64,000 bases of DNA from Sympetrum striolatum (lineage: Eukaryota > Arthropoda > Insecta > Odonata > Libellulidae): positions 12,704,346 through 12,768,345 of the forward strand of contig OX388344.1 of assembly GCA_947579665.1 (NCBI GenBank), written 5' to 3'. A model generated the notes under the pieces. It searched no databases, was not told the DNA's origin, and worked only from the letters and a program-made list of their open reading frames with translations. Position 1 is the first letter of the stretch. The number at the start of each line of letters is the position of its first letter. Positions 35,621 through 47,403 of this stretch are shown piece by piece. Both the position numbers and the translations under genes were made by a program.

Positions 35621-36798
35621 CGAGTAGAATGTTGCTTGCATACTGCAAGCAGATCGACAACACTAATTTCATATCGGCATTATATCGGGACGGTCCTCAA
35701 AAGAAGAAAAAAGTATTGAAAATAATCTTAAAATTCGCAGAACTTAATCGTCTTGTTGGAACCCGGGTCTTCCTGGTGAACTTACTATGCAGCACAGCAG
35801 AAGATCACCATCTCTTACTATGTGTGAAAATTCAGGCAGAAATATTGGCTTCAACTGCCTCAAACGATGTCCTACTTTTCCCATATATTCCTTATGAGAG
35901 AAATTGTAATGTGCTCTGGCATCGAATTCAGGAACAGCATGGTCTTATCTATTTCTTTTTCTTAAACCGAGTCTTAATATACATCTTCTATTTAAGCAAG
36001 AACTCCCTATTATTACAGTAAGTGCATGACAAAAATAATGAAAAACTATCCCAATGTGTTTTATATGGCAGATATATTTACCGCCAGTCATCGAACCCAG
36101 GACTTTCTGGTGTTACTCCCCATGCAGATGAACAGAAGATCACCACCTCTACCAATGTGTCAAAATTCAGGCAGAAATATTGGCTTCAACTGCCTCAAAG
36201 GATGTCCTACTTTTCCCATATATTCCTTATGAGAGAAATTTTAATGTACCCCGGCATCGAACCCAGGAGTAGTACGGTCTGATCTAAAATTTTTTCAGAA
36301 ACCTAAGCATAATATACACTTGCCATATAAGCTAGAACTTCCTATCATTTCGATAAGTGCATGAAAATAAATAATGATAAACTTCCTCAATGTATTTTAA
36401 ACGGCGGATTTTTGCATCGTCCTAGCATTGAACCCAGGATATTATCCGTAAGTCATAGTCATTACCCGCAAGTCATAAATGATTTCGATAGATCCTGACC
36501 ATATATATAGGCTCCTAGAGTTTCAATTCTCTACCTATATGGGAAATATTTTTTTAAAATTCCGGAATATCAAAGCAATGCATTTAAATGGTAAAAATCG
36601 GGACTTTGGGGCCCTCTGGAATCGAACTCATGACACTGAGGTTCAAAACCGCAATTTTTCTGGCGGTTATACGTTATGGCCAATACGTCCTAAAATTTTC
36701 AAGTCAATGACGCTTGTGGTTTAGCCTGTGAATTAGTATCCTATCTATCTATATGAATATATGAATGAATCCGGAGAAGCATCTATATATAATAGATA
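35621..36798 (-). mobile_element. Non-autonomous repeat built of ~165-bp B-box units (copy 2, inverted)
   Basis: This is the same element as 2265-3431 in opposite orientation. The subterminal hairpin (TTGCATACTGCAA core) is at 35634-35650, B-box complements (…TCGAACC…) have their cores near 35922, 36091, 36257, 36428 and 36622, and the GATA microsatellite and palindromic end finish at 36798. Spacing is 166-171 bp, with one 194-bp step caused by a small local duplication. A sixth, eroded unit lies near 35763 (AACCCGGGTC). By eye, identity to copy 1 is high in the outer unit. Open frames here belong to the repeat and are not genes. Confidence 0.75.
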
Positions 36799-37039
36799 TT
36801 TAGCCTCTCTTATTCTAGTTAAAATGTTTCAGCAACAATAAAGCTATGTAATCCTCCATATCTTGGTACTCTACATTCAATAGCTAAGGATTATTGATCA
36901 GACTAAGGGATATCACTCATACCGATTCCAGCGAAACTATTTTCTCTCATAATTGCACATCAATCCGAGAGGACTACAACATATAAATGGTCAAGATTCT
37001 CAAAGAAATAGTGATTCGTCATATGACACATGCATATTA

Positions 37040-37195
37040 TTATAGACCGCGTAAGTCACCAGGAGAAGATTCCAATTTGCGCTTCCCAAGGCCATCCTTG
37101 CAGACATCTTCCTCGGTGAGATCAGAGGCCTTCCGTTTCACCGCATCTCCGTCTCTTATTCCATAGCATCGATATATCTGAAAAGGGAATGGCAT
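37040..37195 (-). CDS. Candidate short exon or small ORF, unidentified
   Basis: The minus frame from ATG at 37195 to TAA at 37040-37042 encodes 51 residues. The middle is unusually protein-like: acidic/basic, Ser-rich and GC-rich at third codon positions in otherwise AT-rich DNA (…D-A-V-K-R-K-A-S-D-L-T-E-E-D-V…, then L-G-K-R-K-L-E-S-S-P). A pyrimidine tract ending CCCTTTTCAG lies just before 37177, a plausible splice acceptor, and CCTG|GTGACT at 37060/37059 is a moderate donor. It could be a 118-nt internal exon of a nuclear protein with basic KRK clusters. I do not recognise the family, and neighbouring exons were not found. Chance is possible. Confidence 0.3.
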   Translation of the reverse strand: MPFPFQIYRCYGIRDGDAVKRKASDLTEEDVCKDGLGKRKLESSPGDLRGL

Positions 37196-39544
37196 CACGT
37201 GACCAAGTCTCCTGCCTCTTGGAATCTGATGCGGGGGGATTAGGAGGTGGGGGTTTGCCTAAGATGATTATTTCATTTTTATATTCCGCTGTAATGTGGA
37301 AGACCCCCTAAACGAATTTTGTGGTTACGTTTGGTAACAATGTTGTGGTGCACGTTAATTTTCACCAGCGGTTCGTAAGCTTGGTTTTCTAATTGCGAGA
37401 TGAGAGTACTTCCTAAGCTTTCATCTGCAACTTCCGTGAGTCGTGATCCTCTCAAGGTGATAGCTTTTTATTTTTTATGACCATTTCTGCTTTTACGGCG
37501 GATTCCAAGGACATGTTTTGGAAATGCGATTCCCTTTGCCGGAGTACGTTATTGGACTCCAATTATTTTTTTCCATATCTTTCTTCCTATTGCCTCTCTT
37601 TAATCATCGCATTGATTCAGAATATAAGTAATAAACCAATGGTTAAGTGTGGTAAGGTCAATGTATGCGGCATGTTTCCGTTCAAGCGATGTTTGTCAAA
37701 AATCGAGAGCGTTGCCTTTCAATTTTCAATCAAACTTTCAATCCAGACTGAATGCGAGCGAAGATACAATCGACTATTTCCATGAACCCAATGGTCTAGC
37801 TCTCAGAAGTGAGTCCAAAAGTTTCAGTAAGAAGTACGTGAAAAGCATCAGCATCCAGTTAAATTAGAAGAAAGTAATTATTGCCGTTTTCTGAAAGTTA
37901 TTACTTAAGGTATTTTTGACATTTCCTAAACATACTTCTCTTTTGTTCGAATTTCATTCCATTTTATAATTTGAAAAATACGTGCAACTCTTCCTTCAGC
38001 ATCTCATTCAGTAGACTCAATCATATTAAACTCGAATGTATGATTATATTTATGTATAAAACTAAAGCCCAACTCCATCATAGGTATGCTTTAATTTTAT
38101 AGCAATAGCTTCAATGCATTGCTAAAGCTTGGATTGAAGTCCTAAAAAATGAGAGAGAACTTAGATTTCGATTGTTTCTGGCTGTGGGAGGTAAACCAAA
38201 ATTCTTTCCAAAATAAATTTAGTGAAGATACCATTTCCTATTTTAAAACTTTCTCTATCCTTTAATTTGGTTTGATATTAAGAGATTAGATAGATTTTCT
38301 AGTTGAACAAACTGTAGAAAAGGTATAGCTTTTCATTGAGACTTAGTATATCAACATTGATTATTGATTCGCTGGTTGCCTATCCGAGATAACATGTGAT
38401 AATTGCTCCTTAAGAGCATTTGTTTCAGGATAAAAGATTCATGTTTAGGCTAAAGATCTTCGGGAAATGTTTTCTCCAGTGATTTCAACGATCGTTTTCA
38501 ACATGTTGTAAACGACTCTTAAGATGAGATTTTAATGTAAATCTGTAAAATCATTATATGATCAATGCTTAAGGAATACAATTGTGATTTATAATTGTCT
38601 TACTGAACTCCAATTCGCTTCGATGGATATCAGTTAAAAAATGGATCAAAGCCGAAAATATTTTGGCACTCTTTTTCACGTGAAGTCGATATTTTACATT
38701 ACGTTGTAGTGTATATTAGAAACTTATGTTTTCAGAGAATGGAAAATTATGATAAATATTATAATTTGTGATTTTAATGTTAATAGTGTCGATTCCGAAA
38801 CCTTCCTTGGCTACTGATGATTATACTTTTCCTTCTCAATAGTTTAATCTGGCGAAGTGCATCTTTCAGTGCAGATCTCGTAGAAGAGGAAACCGCTCTC
38901 CGAGAATTCCATCGCTTACCCGGGCATCTTTAGCCGTGATTTCAAGGAGCTTTCAACGTGCCTTTCGAAGCACGAGGTGAAAGAGTTGCCAATGGCACAA
39001 GGACAGAGCTCCACCCAGAGCAGGCATCCAGTGGGCGCCGAAGGAAAAGGTCCTTCGACGATCGCCGTCTCCAAATATCGACTCTTTTAAAAGAGCGTAT
39101 TGAATGTGCAGAATCAAACAAAGTGTCCCATCGAATAATGATCATCCCCAGAAAAGCTCGTCCTCGGATTCGGAGCGTGTACCACTCGGCCAGAGTTCGC
39201 TGTCATTCGAGAAAAAGATATATTCTTAGAAACTATGTACACAGCACATTTTAATTTTATGTTTTACTAACCATCGCTACTTACGAGAGACTTTAGCTTA
39301 AGTTGGGGTATAAATTCATCGGCAATTACTGCGGTACAGAAAAGTGTCATCCTCTCAATGTCAGTGCCCAGATTTGCAAATAAATTAATTCTAGGCTCGC
39401 ATTTGGAAGGAGAGGAGCTTAAATGAGCATCATAAATAAATGATTAATAACATTAATGGATAAATTACTGAATAAATGCAAGTTAGTGCTGCTAGGAATG
39501 GTGATAGATGAGTGAAATTTTGTCTCTTAATTAAAACTCTAGAC
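37196..39544. other. Non-coding stretch without recognised genes
   Basis: A relatively GC-rich patch at about 38870-39200 contains three overlapping open frames, including one from 38881 to 39089 without a usable ATG at its start. None shows a known domain. No splice structure can be defended. Confidence 0.45.
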
Positions 39545-39787
39545 CAGGGGTACACTACAGGGGCTACAATTGCTCTCAAGGATTACGCCCTAAGGATACG
39601 GGGACCAGTACTTGCATTATATTATGATATTGAGGTACTCCAATTCCAGCAAAATTCACCATGCCATTCTATGTTGGTGCTGTAACCAAATTTTAAAATT
39701 TATTTCTCAGAATAGCAAATAAGTAGTGCAGCACAACATAGCTCAAATCAAAGCAGGCGAGGGAAGCAAAAAGGCTGGGAATCCCTG
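39545..39787. mobile_element. Possible decayed hAT-type MITE
   Basis: The left end is CAGGGGTACACTAC and the right end, read inwards, is CAGGGATTCCCAGCC. Both show the hAT-type CAGGG start. The flanking 8-mers agree at only about four positions, so the target duplication is not convincing. Confidence 0.3.
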
Positions 39788-40629
39788 ATTTAACCATAAA
39801 TACTTATTCAACTCCATCTTCCCAAATTTGCATATAAAGAGTGTCCGCATACAGTAAGCATACAGCGTAAGGATAATAACTACGAACTCGATAATGATAG
39901 TTAACTAAATTGCATTTTATCCAATTTAATAGTTCTTTATTTCAATTAAAGAATAATTAAACATCTTAATTACGTGCATACAAAGGAGATTAAACAGATT
40001 CCTTCTTCTCTCTAAATACGACTGCCGTATTATCTCTTGATTATTCACCGCTGTAAAATAAAAAGCTATTCACACTAGTATAATCTTATTACTAAGGAAC
40101 TCACTTCCAGTATGATTCAAGTAAGCGATTGTGATTGACTGCGCTTTAACTGCAGTTTGACCTTCGAACTCTTCAGTGAATCTGATGCGGTCCTACAAAT
40201 CTCTCTTGCAGATTTGGGTGATTTTTTAACAATGCATTATTTTATTGTATGAATATGTTTATTCTTAACTTCTATATATGATTTAAATAGATCTATAATC
40301 TATCTATATCTTTAATAGATGATATATATCGATTTAAATAGATCGTCGTTTGAAGAGTATAGAATGCAACTAAGTACGAAGAAGTTTTTCTCCATGTTAT
40401 AAAATTGTACCTGACGTGTCATTTTATTTGAACTGAATAACTAAGCATATTTTAAGCATCTTTATTTGAATAAAAGAGAGGGCGTAAAACCTCCGTCCCT
40501 GAGGAAAATCGTAAGAAAGGAAAAGTTAAGCCTTATAAATTGCTGTCGCTGTTGGGATGGCACGTAGATCCTGCGTGGCGGCATTTCGTCTGGAGGAGGT
40601 TCAAGGATACGTGTCATTATGTTCTCCGA
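39788..40629. other. AT-rich non-coding stretch
   Basis: It holds only short AT repeats, including two copies of GATTTAAATAGATC around 40278 and 40331. Nothing else was seen. Confidence 0.6.
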
Positions 40630-40712
40630 TAGATCGAGCGGTCATCTATACTAACCTTGGCCTCCATTTCCACTCCGTGGGACTGGGTTCGAATCCTGTC
40701 CATCCCCATTTC
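40630..40712 (+). repeat. tRNA-derived sequence, class II-like
   Basis: An A-box-like TAGATCGAGCGG (40630-40641) and an exact B box GGTTCGAATCC (40686-40696) are 56 nt apart, a spacing like tRNA-Ser/Leu with a long variable arm. Downstream, CCATCCC (about 40701-40707) complements GGGATGG at about 40555-40561, too far away for a normal acceptor stem. It is best seen as a tRNA-derived SINE or pseudogene. Confidence 0.4.
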
Positions 40713-43700
40713 CTTCCCCTTTTACTGACCTGCCTTCTGTAGAGATCACTTCATCAACTGCTCCGCAGCCTCCCGATGGAGCATCCGACAGAGGGCTCTT
40801 CAGTACGCTAGGATGAAGACATCCGCTTCCCAAATTCAAGCAATTAGTATTATTAACACTGTTTCTTAAATAACACAAATCTCAAGCATAATTTTTGCCA
40901 GCAATTTATTGAGTACGGAAACTCCCGATCACTCCAAATTGTTTCACAGCTTTGACAAATTTTAGAAATATAACCGTAGCTGAAATCTATCTTTCAGACC
41001 GCGAAGCTACGTTTGTCTCTGTTCAAATCTCCCCAAAAATAGTTACTCTTAAAGGCGGTCATTCCGAGAATTCATCGTTATTGTTGTATTATGAAATGGA
41101 ATTTTAATGTAATGAAATGGATCCTTTCTCTATCAATTTTTTATCTTGTTTTTTTACGCTATTCATTTTCTGTGCTTATCTATCACTTTCAGTTAAATCC
41201 TCGACAGCTCTTTCGTGGCCATATAGTTTTCTAAACAGTTCATCAATATTCCACAATTTTTTCCTTCCTTATTTCACTCTGATACTTGGACGAGGCAATA
41301 CTTTCGTATATTTCTCTGCATAATGACGAGGGGCGCTTTTGTTGAAGGTGCCTAACGCACGAAGTTACTTACTTCTTTTAATTTCTCGAGGATTTCAGAT
41401 GTTTTGCATGAATATAATTCCGCAAATGACGCAGCGAATCACCAAATACTGACAGCTGCTGGAGAATCAAAATAATTAGTGTGATTCATGCAGATTAGAG
41501 GCATTGGTGGAGCTCCTTTCATAGTTTCTACCATTATCAAGAAAGGGAATTCAGATTCACTTAGCACATATCGATGTGCGCTCAATTTTATTAATAAGAG
41601 TAATTAGAATTGAAAAGAGCCACACTAAAACTGATACATTGTATTCTTCCTATGTATTAGCTGCATTTATGGTCATAGAGAAACATTAAAAATAGTTGAC
41701 TGTAGAGGATAAAGGCAACAAAGTTACTGTTTTCTTAAGATGGTAGTTAAATTACATTTAAATCGTTCATTATTTGGCAATTTCCTAGATCCGCCCCGAA
41801 GAAGAGTTGCAGTCCTCATCCCGCATCTTGAACGGAATTTTCTATCCTTTCAGAGTCAGTCGTACCAGCGAAGAGGGTGAATGGATGTTGTTTCATGCGT
41901 CCTTAGAGATTTTTTTTCACAGATTTGATTAAGCTATAGCTCACTTTTAATTTTTATGAATCTCATTATCATATTCTATCTTCATGAGTTTCATTTGATT
42001 TTTCTACGAGATATATTCGTAGAAATATTATTAGAATTTTAGGAATGTATCAGGCTTATACAGATTACCATAAATGGAAAGAGATTCAAAATAAATTGAC
42101 CTGTCCGAAATATGAATAGTAAAAATGACCATTCTTGTAAAATATACAAAGAAAAAGGATTTTGGTAAATATTCTTAAATAGAACGGTGAAAGGATGGAA
42201 TGAATAATCTGAATATGTTTATAACCCTTTCCCAGGTGTACCGCAACGTTTCGACGAAGGATAAAGGGACATTCTCTGACACGAATATTACTATAGTAAA
42301 GTTATTTAAAGCAGCAAAAAAATTGTAGTATGTTACTTAGAACTAATATTGAAACCTAGTATTTCTATATCTCAAACCATTGTTACTTATTATTGCTTTT
42401 ATCTTTCTACATTGTGTGTTCTTATGTTATGCTGTGTGTTTCCTATATACATCTCATGTAGGTTGCGTGTTTCATATATATATATATGCCATGTATGTTA
42501 TGTGTTTCCTATATATCTATTTCCCTTGTAATGGATAGTGTAACCTTGGCACCAGGATTATGGCCTATCTGCAAGGATTTCTCACAATAATAATCCGGAT
42601 GATTTGATATGCAAGAAAATTGCGTTTTAAAGGAAACACGCGAGCTGTGGAATGTAACTTACTACGGTGGCCGAGAGCCAAATTCCTCGGCATTTTAATT
42701 TATAACTGTTAGAGTGATCATTAACGATGTGGATACGTATATATCCCGTGATCTCAAGATATTTCACTTATTCACGTGTGACAAGAAATCGAGAGAGGGA
42801 ACGTTTGCAGCCAAGGACAGCCTTTGAACGGGTGAACTATGAGGGACTGATTCTTAAACGTCCAATTATCTAAATGCCAGGAATGAGAAATCGGTATAGA
42901 TCTATACGAACTAGTTTTATGTCATTAGTCGTTCGAGGAATATTGTCGTCTTTAGCGAGGTTTATTACTTATCCCATCTCGTAATCATTTCTGTTCATTT
43001 AAATTTAATTTGAGTTACTCGAAAATCATTGAGGATAATTAGATTCTACTAACTAATATTCCAAATACTTTTTTTATTATATATCTGTGATGAAGTAATA
43101 AAAAAGGTATTATTGCTTTTGGTTGCCCTCTCGCCTCATCATTTGGCTTAATTTTATTTATATTTGTCAACTGATTTACAGAATTTAATAATTGATTATT
43201 TGGAATCGAGGGAATAAGCTGCTGCAAATCCTCCTCGCGTATAGAAGTGCTTGACTGCCAAAATGATGCATGGAATATTTTTCCCTTTACGATAATAGTA
43301 CGTTGAGGATAGAGGGAAATGTATATTCTGCTTACTTTAGTTATAGTCCATGGGTGTGATCATGTGAAAACCACTCTATTATAAGTGATGCTCTGTAATG
43401 GCATTCACTTTGGTCACGAAAAATCAAAGGCAATTCAGCTCAACACTCATTCTTCTTATTCGTCAATTCCTTTTCCTACTCTCATAGTAGACTATAAGGA
43501 GGGGATCATGAATTCGAAGATTACATCTCAGGTTTGAGGCTGAAAATCTTTAATTGTATTTATATTCAATCAATGATTGTAATACATTACGTTTATAGGC
43601 ACTCAAAAGAAATAGTTTTAGAGCAAAGCAATTTCACAGAATTTGAAAGAAATCTTGACCATAATTTGTAAAAAAACATTTTTATCGTAGTTAAGATGAA

Positions 43701-45184
43701 AAATTCGGGACAAAAGAAAATATAAATTAGAATTAGGAACCTTGAAGGACAACAAAGTATATGTCCATGGTTTGAGCGTTGGTGATGGAGATGAAAAAGA
43801 GAAAGATCTGATATACGAAAGTTAGAATGCCTGTAAGTCTTCCGAAGGTCATTTGAAAAGTTACGAAAATTAAAATGATGAGATTATAAAAATTGTAAAA
43901 ATGTGTTTTATAACAGGTGAGACAGGATGGGAGCATAAGAGTAAACGCTCCTTATTTACATATTTGTGATTTATCGATGGATTATTATATTATTATTGTT
44001 TTTATTTAACTTTATACATTTTTCGGAGATGCTAGATGAATGAAGCTGAAATAGCTGATTTATTATTAAATTTCGAGAAAATTTGGCATTAATTGAGGAA
44101 AGTGTGAGAAAACTTTTCTCGATCGTGAAAGCTGATTGTATTAAATGTATTTTAGACCGAATGAAAAAGAAGCCACTGCTGTGTGGCAAATGCGAATGAG
44201 CCCGACGTGATGAAGACGAACAAGGTATGGAAGATTTGCAACGTTCCGGTAGAGTAAGCTAAGAATTTCAGAGAATAGGATGAAATGTTTTAATTTCGTA
44301 GTAAAATATAATTATGAAAAGTGCGAAGAAAAGTTTGAAAACCTTTTCTGGATGAAACAATTGTTGAAGCTGTTTTTGCTGAATAAAACGATTTACGAAA
44401 CAGTTGATAACTAATGATTATATTATACCTAATGTAAACCGGCAACTCCAATTATAATCACTCTATCATTTGCAAGGAAAACGAACCAAGAAGTCGAACG
44501 AGTAGTACATAAATGCCAGGAATATCCAGAGTGGTAGAGACTCGAACCCAGGGCCGAAACTTTGGAAGAATATATTGTTACTATTCCGACTAATATTATA
44601 AATAAAAGTTGTAGGCAAGGATATAGAGGAGATATTAGGATACTTATCAAGCAATTAACAAATTATTTAACAAAAACTCGTAGGAGTGCCGATGATGGAG
44701 GTTTCAAAATGTCAATATATAAGTACTATAATGTGATAGAAGAGTCATAGAACAATGTATTGCATGCATGCAATATATGCAAAGAAGAGTGCTTAGTTAC
44801 TTCTTGGTAAATTTAATTTCTTGAGTAAGAGAGAATATGTGAAGACAGTTGGAAGAGGTAGATAGAAATACTGTGTATTAAGAAGCGACCTCGGTGTACC
44901 CCAGCTCCTATTGTAAGGAATATTAAGTGTTGTCATCCCAATTTGAGTGGCTTCGCAGACGTTAATGACAACTTCCAATGAGAGAATAAGGGAATTTGAG
45001 GTGAAATTCCGTATAAGTATTAAAATAAACCTGAATAAAATTTTTTTAAATCCTGAAATTGATTCTCACGGTTAGGTGTAAGAAGAGACTTGATAGCATC
45101 AATCTCGCCCTGAATAAAGTCCTTCATTATTATTATTACTATAATTGCCACATTTTCTCCAAAACCTATCAAAAAAGATATCAA
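40713..45184. other. AT-rich non-coding stretch
   Basis: No gene was recognised. It contains the minisatellite at 42436-42520, a B-box-like motif on the minus strand near 44534-44544, and a perfect 16-bp palindrome ATTGCATGCATGCAAT at 44759-44774. Confidence 0.55.
42436..42520 (+). repeat. Short AT-rich minisatellite
   Basis: Three units begin with GTGTTTC(C/A)(T)ATATAT at 42436, 42467 and 42502, so the unit length is 31-35 bp. Embedded TATATA tracts vary in length. Confidence 0.75.
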
Positions 45185-45258
45185 AATTAATGATAGATGT
45201 GTACTTTTCCTCATAAACTTGGAAGTTTACGTGGAAAAGTACACATTTATCATGAATT
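45185..45258. repeat. 74-nt near-perfect hairpin
   Basis: The 36-nt arms 45185-45220 and 45223-45258 are inverse complements at 32 of 36 positions and are separated by GG only. The longest perfect block centres on ATGTGTACTTTTCC. It could be a snap-back MITE or, if transcribed, a double-stranded RNA hairpin. The missing loop argues against a standard microRNA precursor. Confidence 0.8.
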
Positions 45259-46479
45259 ATGACAACATGGCCGCATCCATCGATTGTAAAGAAGATATCA
45301 TAGTTACCGAGTGAATTAAACAGCTTTCAACGATTGACTTTCATAATGTCGTGGTTTGATAACACATACCAAAAACGTTTGTGGAAGCATGACTTGGTGT
45401 CTATCGTAGGTCAGATACACGCTAAAGAGGTGATGGATTGACTGTTAACATCTCTATTAACATCCAAAGAGAGAGTATGGAGCCCTATTTATGATGCCCG
45501 CAGGCAATGAAGCATTTGAAGAACAGAGATGTGTTCTCGCAGTCTCTTGGCCCCGCCTCAATTCCGCCCGTCTTTGGACAAATCGCAATTATACGCCTTC
45601 AAATTTCATTTTGAAAGAACTTTAGTAAGTTTATTCACTTTTATGAAAATTTCTCTCCTATTATTTAGTTATTTCCGCTTCATTCAGCACTTTTGCTGAT
45701 GTGTTTGATTTTCACCGCCTTGGCCTCGGATGGCCTACCTTGACTTCCACTTCCAAAATCTGTTTATGTTTCTGAGAAAAAATTTCGTAGAAAAATTTTC
45801 CATGATAAAACAGTTTTTAAATGTCAATTCTTGCTTTTATGTAAAATAAAGAGTTTCCTAAACTTTATACAGATAAACAGATCGCACTTAAAAAACAAAG
45901 CAGGAAAAAGTAGCAAATGGGTCAACATTCCTCGTTAATTAGCTTTTGTTTATCCAGCACAATATTATTCGAGGAATTATTTACTGCAAAAGGATATTGG
46001 AAACCTCGTGAAATAAATAAGTAAAGATCATCGATGCTCTACAGTACCGTTAATTTTCTTCGGCAATTTGAATGATAAAGCCTTGCATCTACTAAAATTA
46101 CTATTGCGTTAGCAAAAAAATATTAATTTACTAATGAATAGAGAAAGGTTTCTCAGATATCTCATAAAATGTTTTGAAGAGTTTCCACTCGTTTTCGGTG
46201 ATGGGTTTCTTTAATACCTTCTTTAAATCATAAAAAAGACAAAAACCTATTTATGCGAAATAAGTATTTGATCAATTTACTTAACCCAAAAATTCACGTC
46301 ATTGTCTTCATAATAATTTCCCTGGTTAAATTTAACAATATTAGTTGAATCTATCAATCTATTGCATTTAATACTTAAAGAAAGAAGGATTTGCGCATAT
46401 CCTCGATGTTTAAGGAAGAGGATGATTGCCATTTTCGTTTCCATCAACAAATTGAAAAGGGCATTCACAATTCTTCGTA
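45259..46479. other. Non-coding stretch upstream of the gene
   Basis: AT-rich, with no supported feature. It leads into the GC-rich promoter and leader region. Confidence 0.5.
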
Positions 46480-47403
46480 CGTGTTTCCAACCCTCTCCCT
46501 CTCGGACCAATCTCAGCATCGGCGTACTTCTGCATCTCGATGCGGAAACAGCTCTCCCAGAGGAATAAGACAATTGCAAGGGAGGGAGGCGAGGGTGGCG
46601 GTCGGAGATTATAGCAGCCATGGAGGCGAACCCCCGACGCAGAAGGCATCCTTCGAAAAACGAGGCCAACCGGTCACGTGATAGTAGTGCGCGAGTCGGC
46701 GGCCCCTCAGCCACTTCTCCACGTTTCGCTCCCCTGACGCCCCCCAACCGCCTTCCTCCGTCGCAGTTGTGGTTGGAGAGTCCGTGGAGAGCGTTCCGCC
46801 GCTCGTCTTTCGAAGGTGTTTTCGAGCGGCCGCAATGGCGCGGGCAGTCTCCTAGCAGCGCGTCGCTCACCGACCGGGTGGAGGAGACTTCAACGCCCGG
46901 AATACTCTTTGCTGAGACAACTGAGTGCTCGAACGTTCTTCGCTCCCTTCGAGTGGATTCCGACAAAAACTGGCAACGAAGGATTGTTACGAATCCAAAG
47001 GAACTTTCTGTATGTGAAACTTGAGAGTGCTTGAGACAAGTGCTTGGAATATTTCTTACAAAACGTATCCGATTGGTAAAAATTGTTTTCGATTCTCGAA
47101 GCATTTCTCGGTTCTGGAGTTCGTAGTGTTGGCTTCCGCAGCGGAGGATATAAGATTCAGCGAAGTGGTGAATGAACGCGTTCTTCTCGCAGTGAATTCG
47201 TGCGAGGGTTTTTTTTATCTCGCGGAAGATCTTTGATCGCGGAAGTGGACTCGAGTTGACTGTGATGGGAGATAGAGCTATAAAAAGTTTCTAGAGAGAT
47301 CTTCGGGGCGATTTTTGCCGTTTTACGTGCGATTTCCACAACCCTTTCGATTGGATTACGCATCTTCTCCACCATTGCAGCATCGTCCCTCTAAAACACA
47401 AAC
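46480..47403 (+). promoter_or_regulatory. CpG/GC-rich promoter and 5' leader of the PTB gene
   Basis: Base composition changes sharply from AT-rich to GC-rich and CpG-containing DNA directly upstream of the start codon. A TATA-like TATAAAAAG lies at 47279-47287, about 117 nt before the ATG, and would place a start site near 47310. An upstream CpG-rich promoter in the 46.5-46.9 kb part is the alternative. Long overlapping open frames on both strands here, including a 275-codon minus frame, are expected from the composition and show no protein features. Confidence 0.45.

Noticed and set aside
3431..35621. Idea that the two inverted B-box elements are the ends of one 34-kb transposon
   Set aside because: Each copy has its own complete pair of ends, a third fragment lies between, and the interior has no transposase or other element genes; two independent insertions are simpler.
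35629..36282. Open frames of up to 130 codons
   Set aside because: They lie inside the inverted copy of the B-box repeat element and are not genes.
46277..47104. 275-codon minus-strand open frame
   Set aside because: It is antisense to the GC-rich leader of the PTB gene and extends into AT-rich DNA. It has no domain, its composition follows the DNA, and it overlaps other long frames in several phases.
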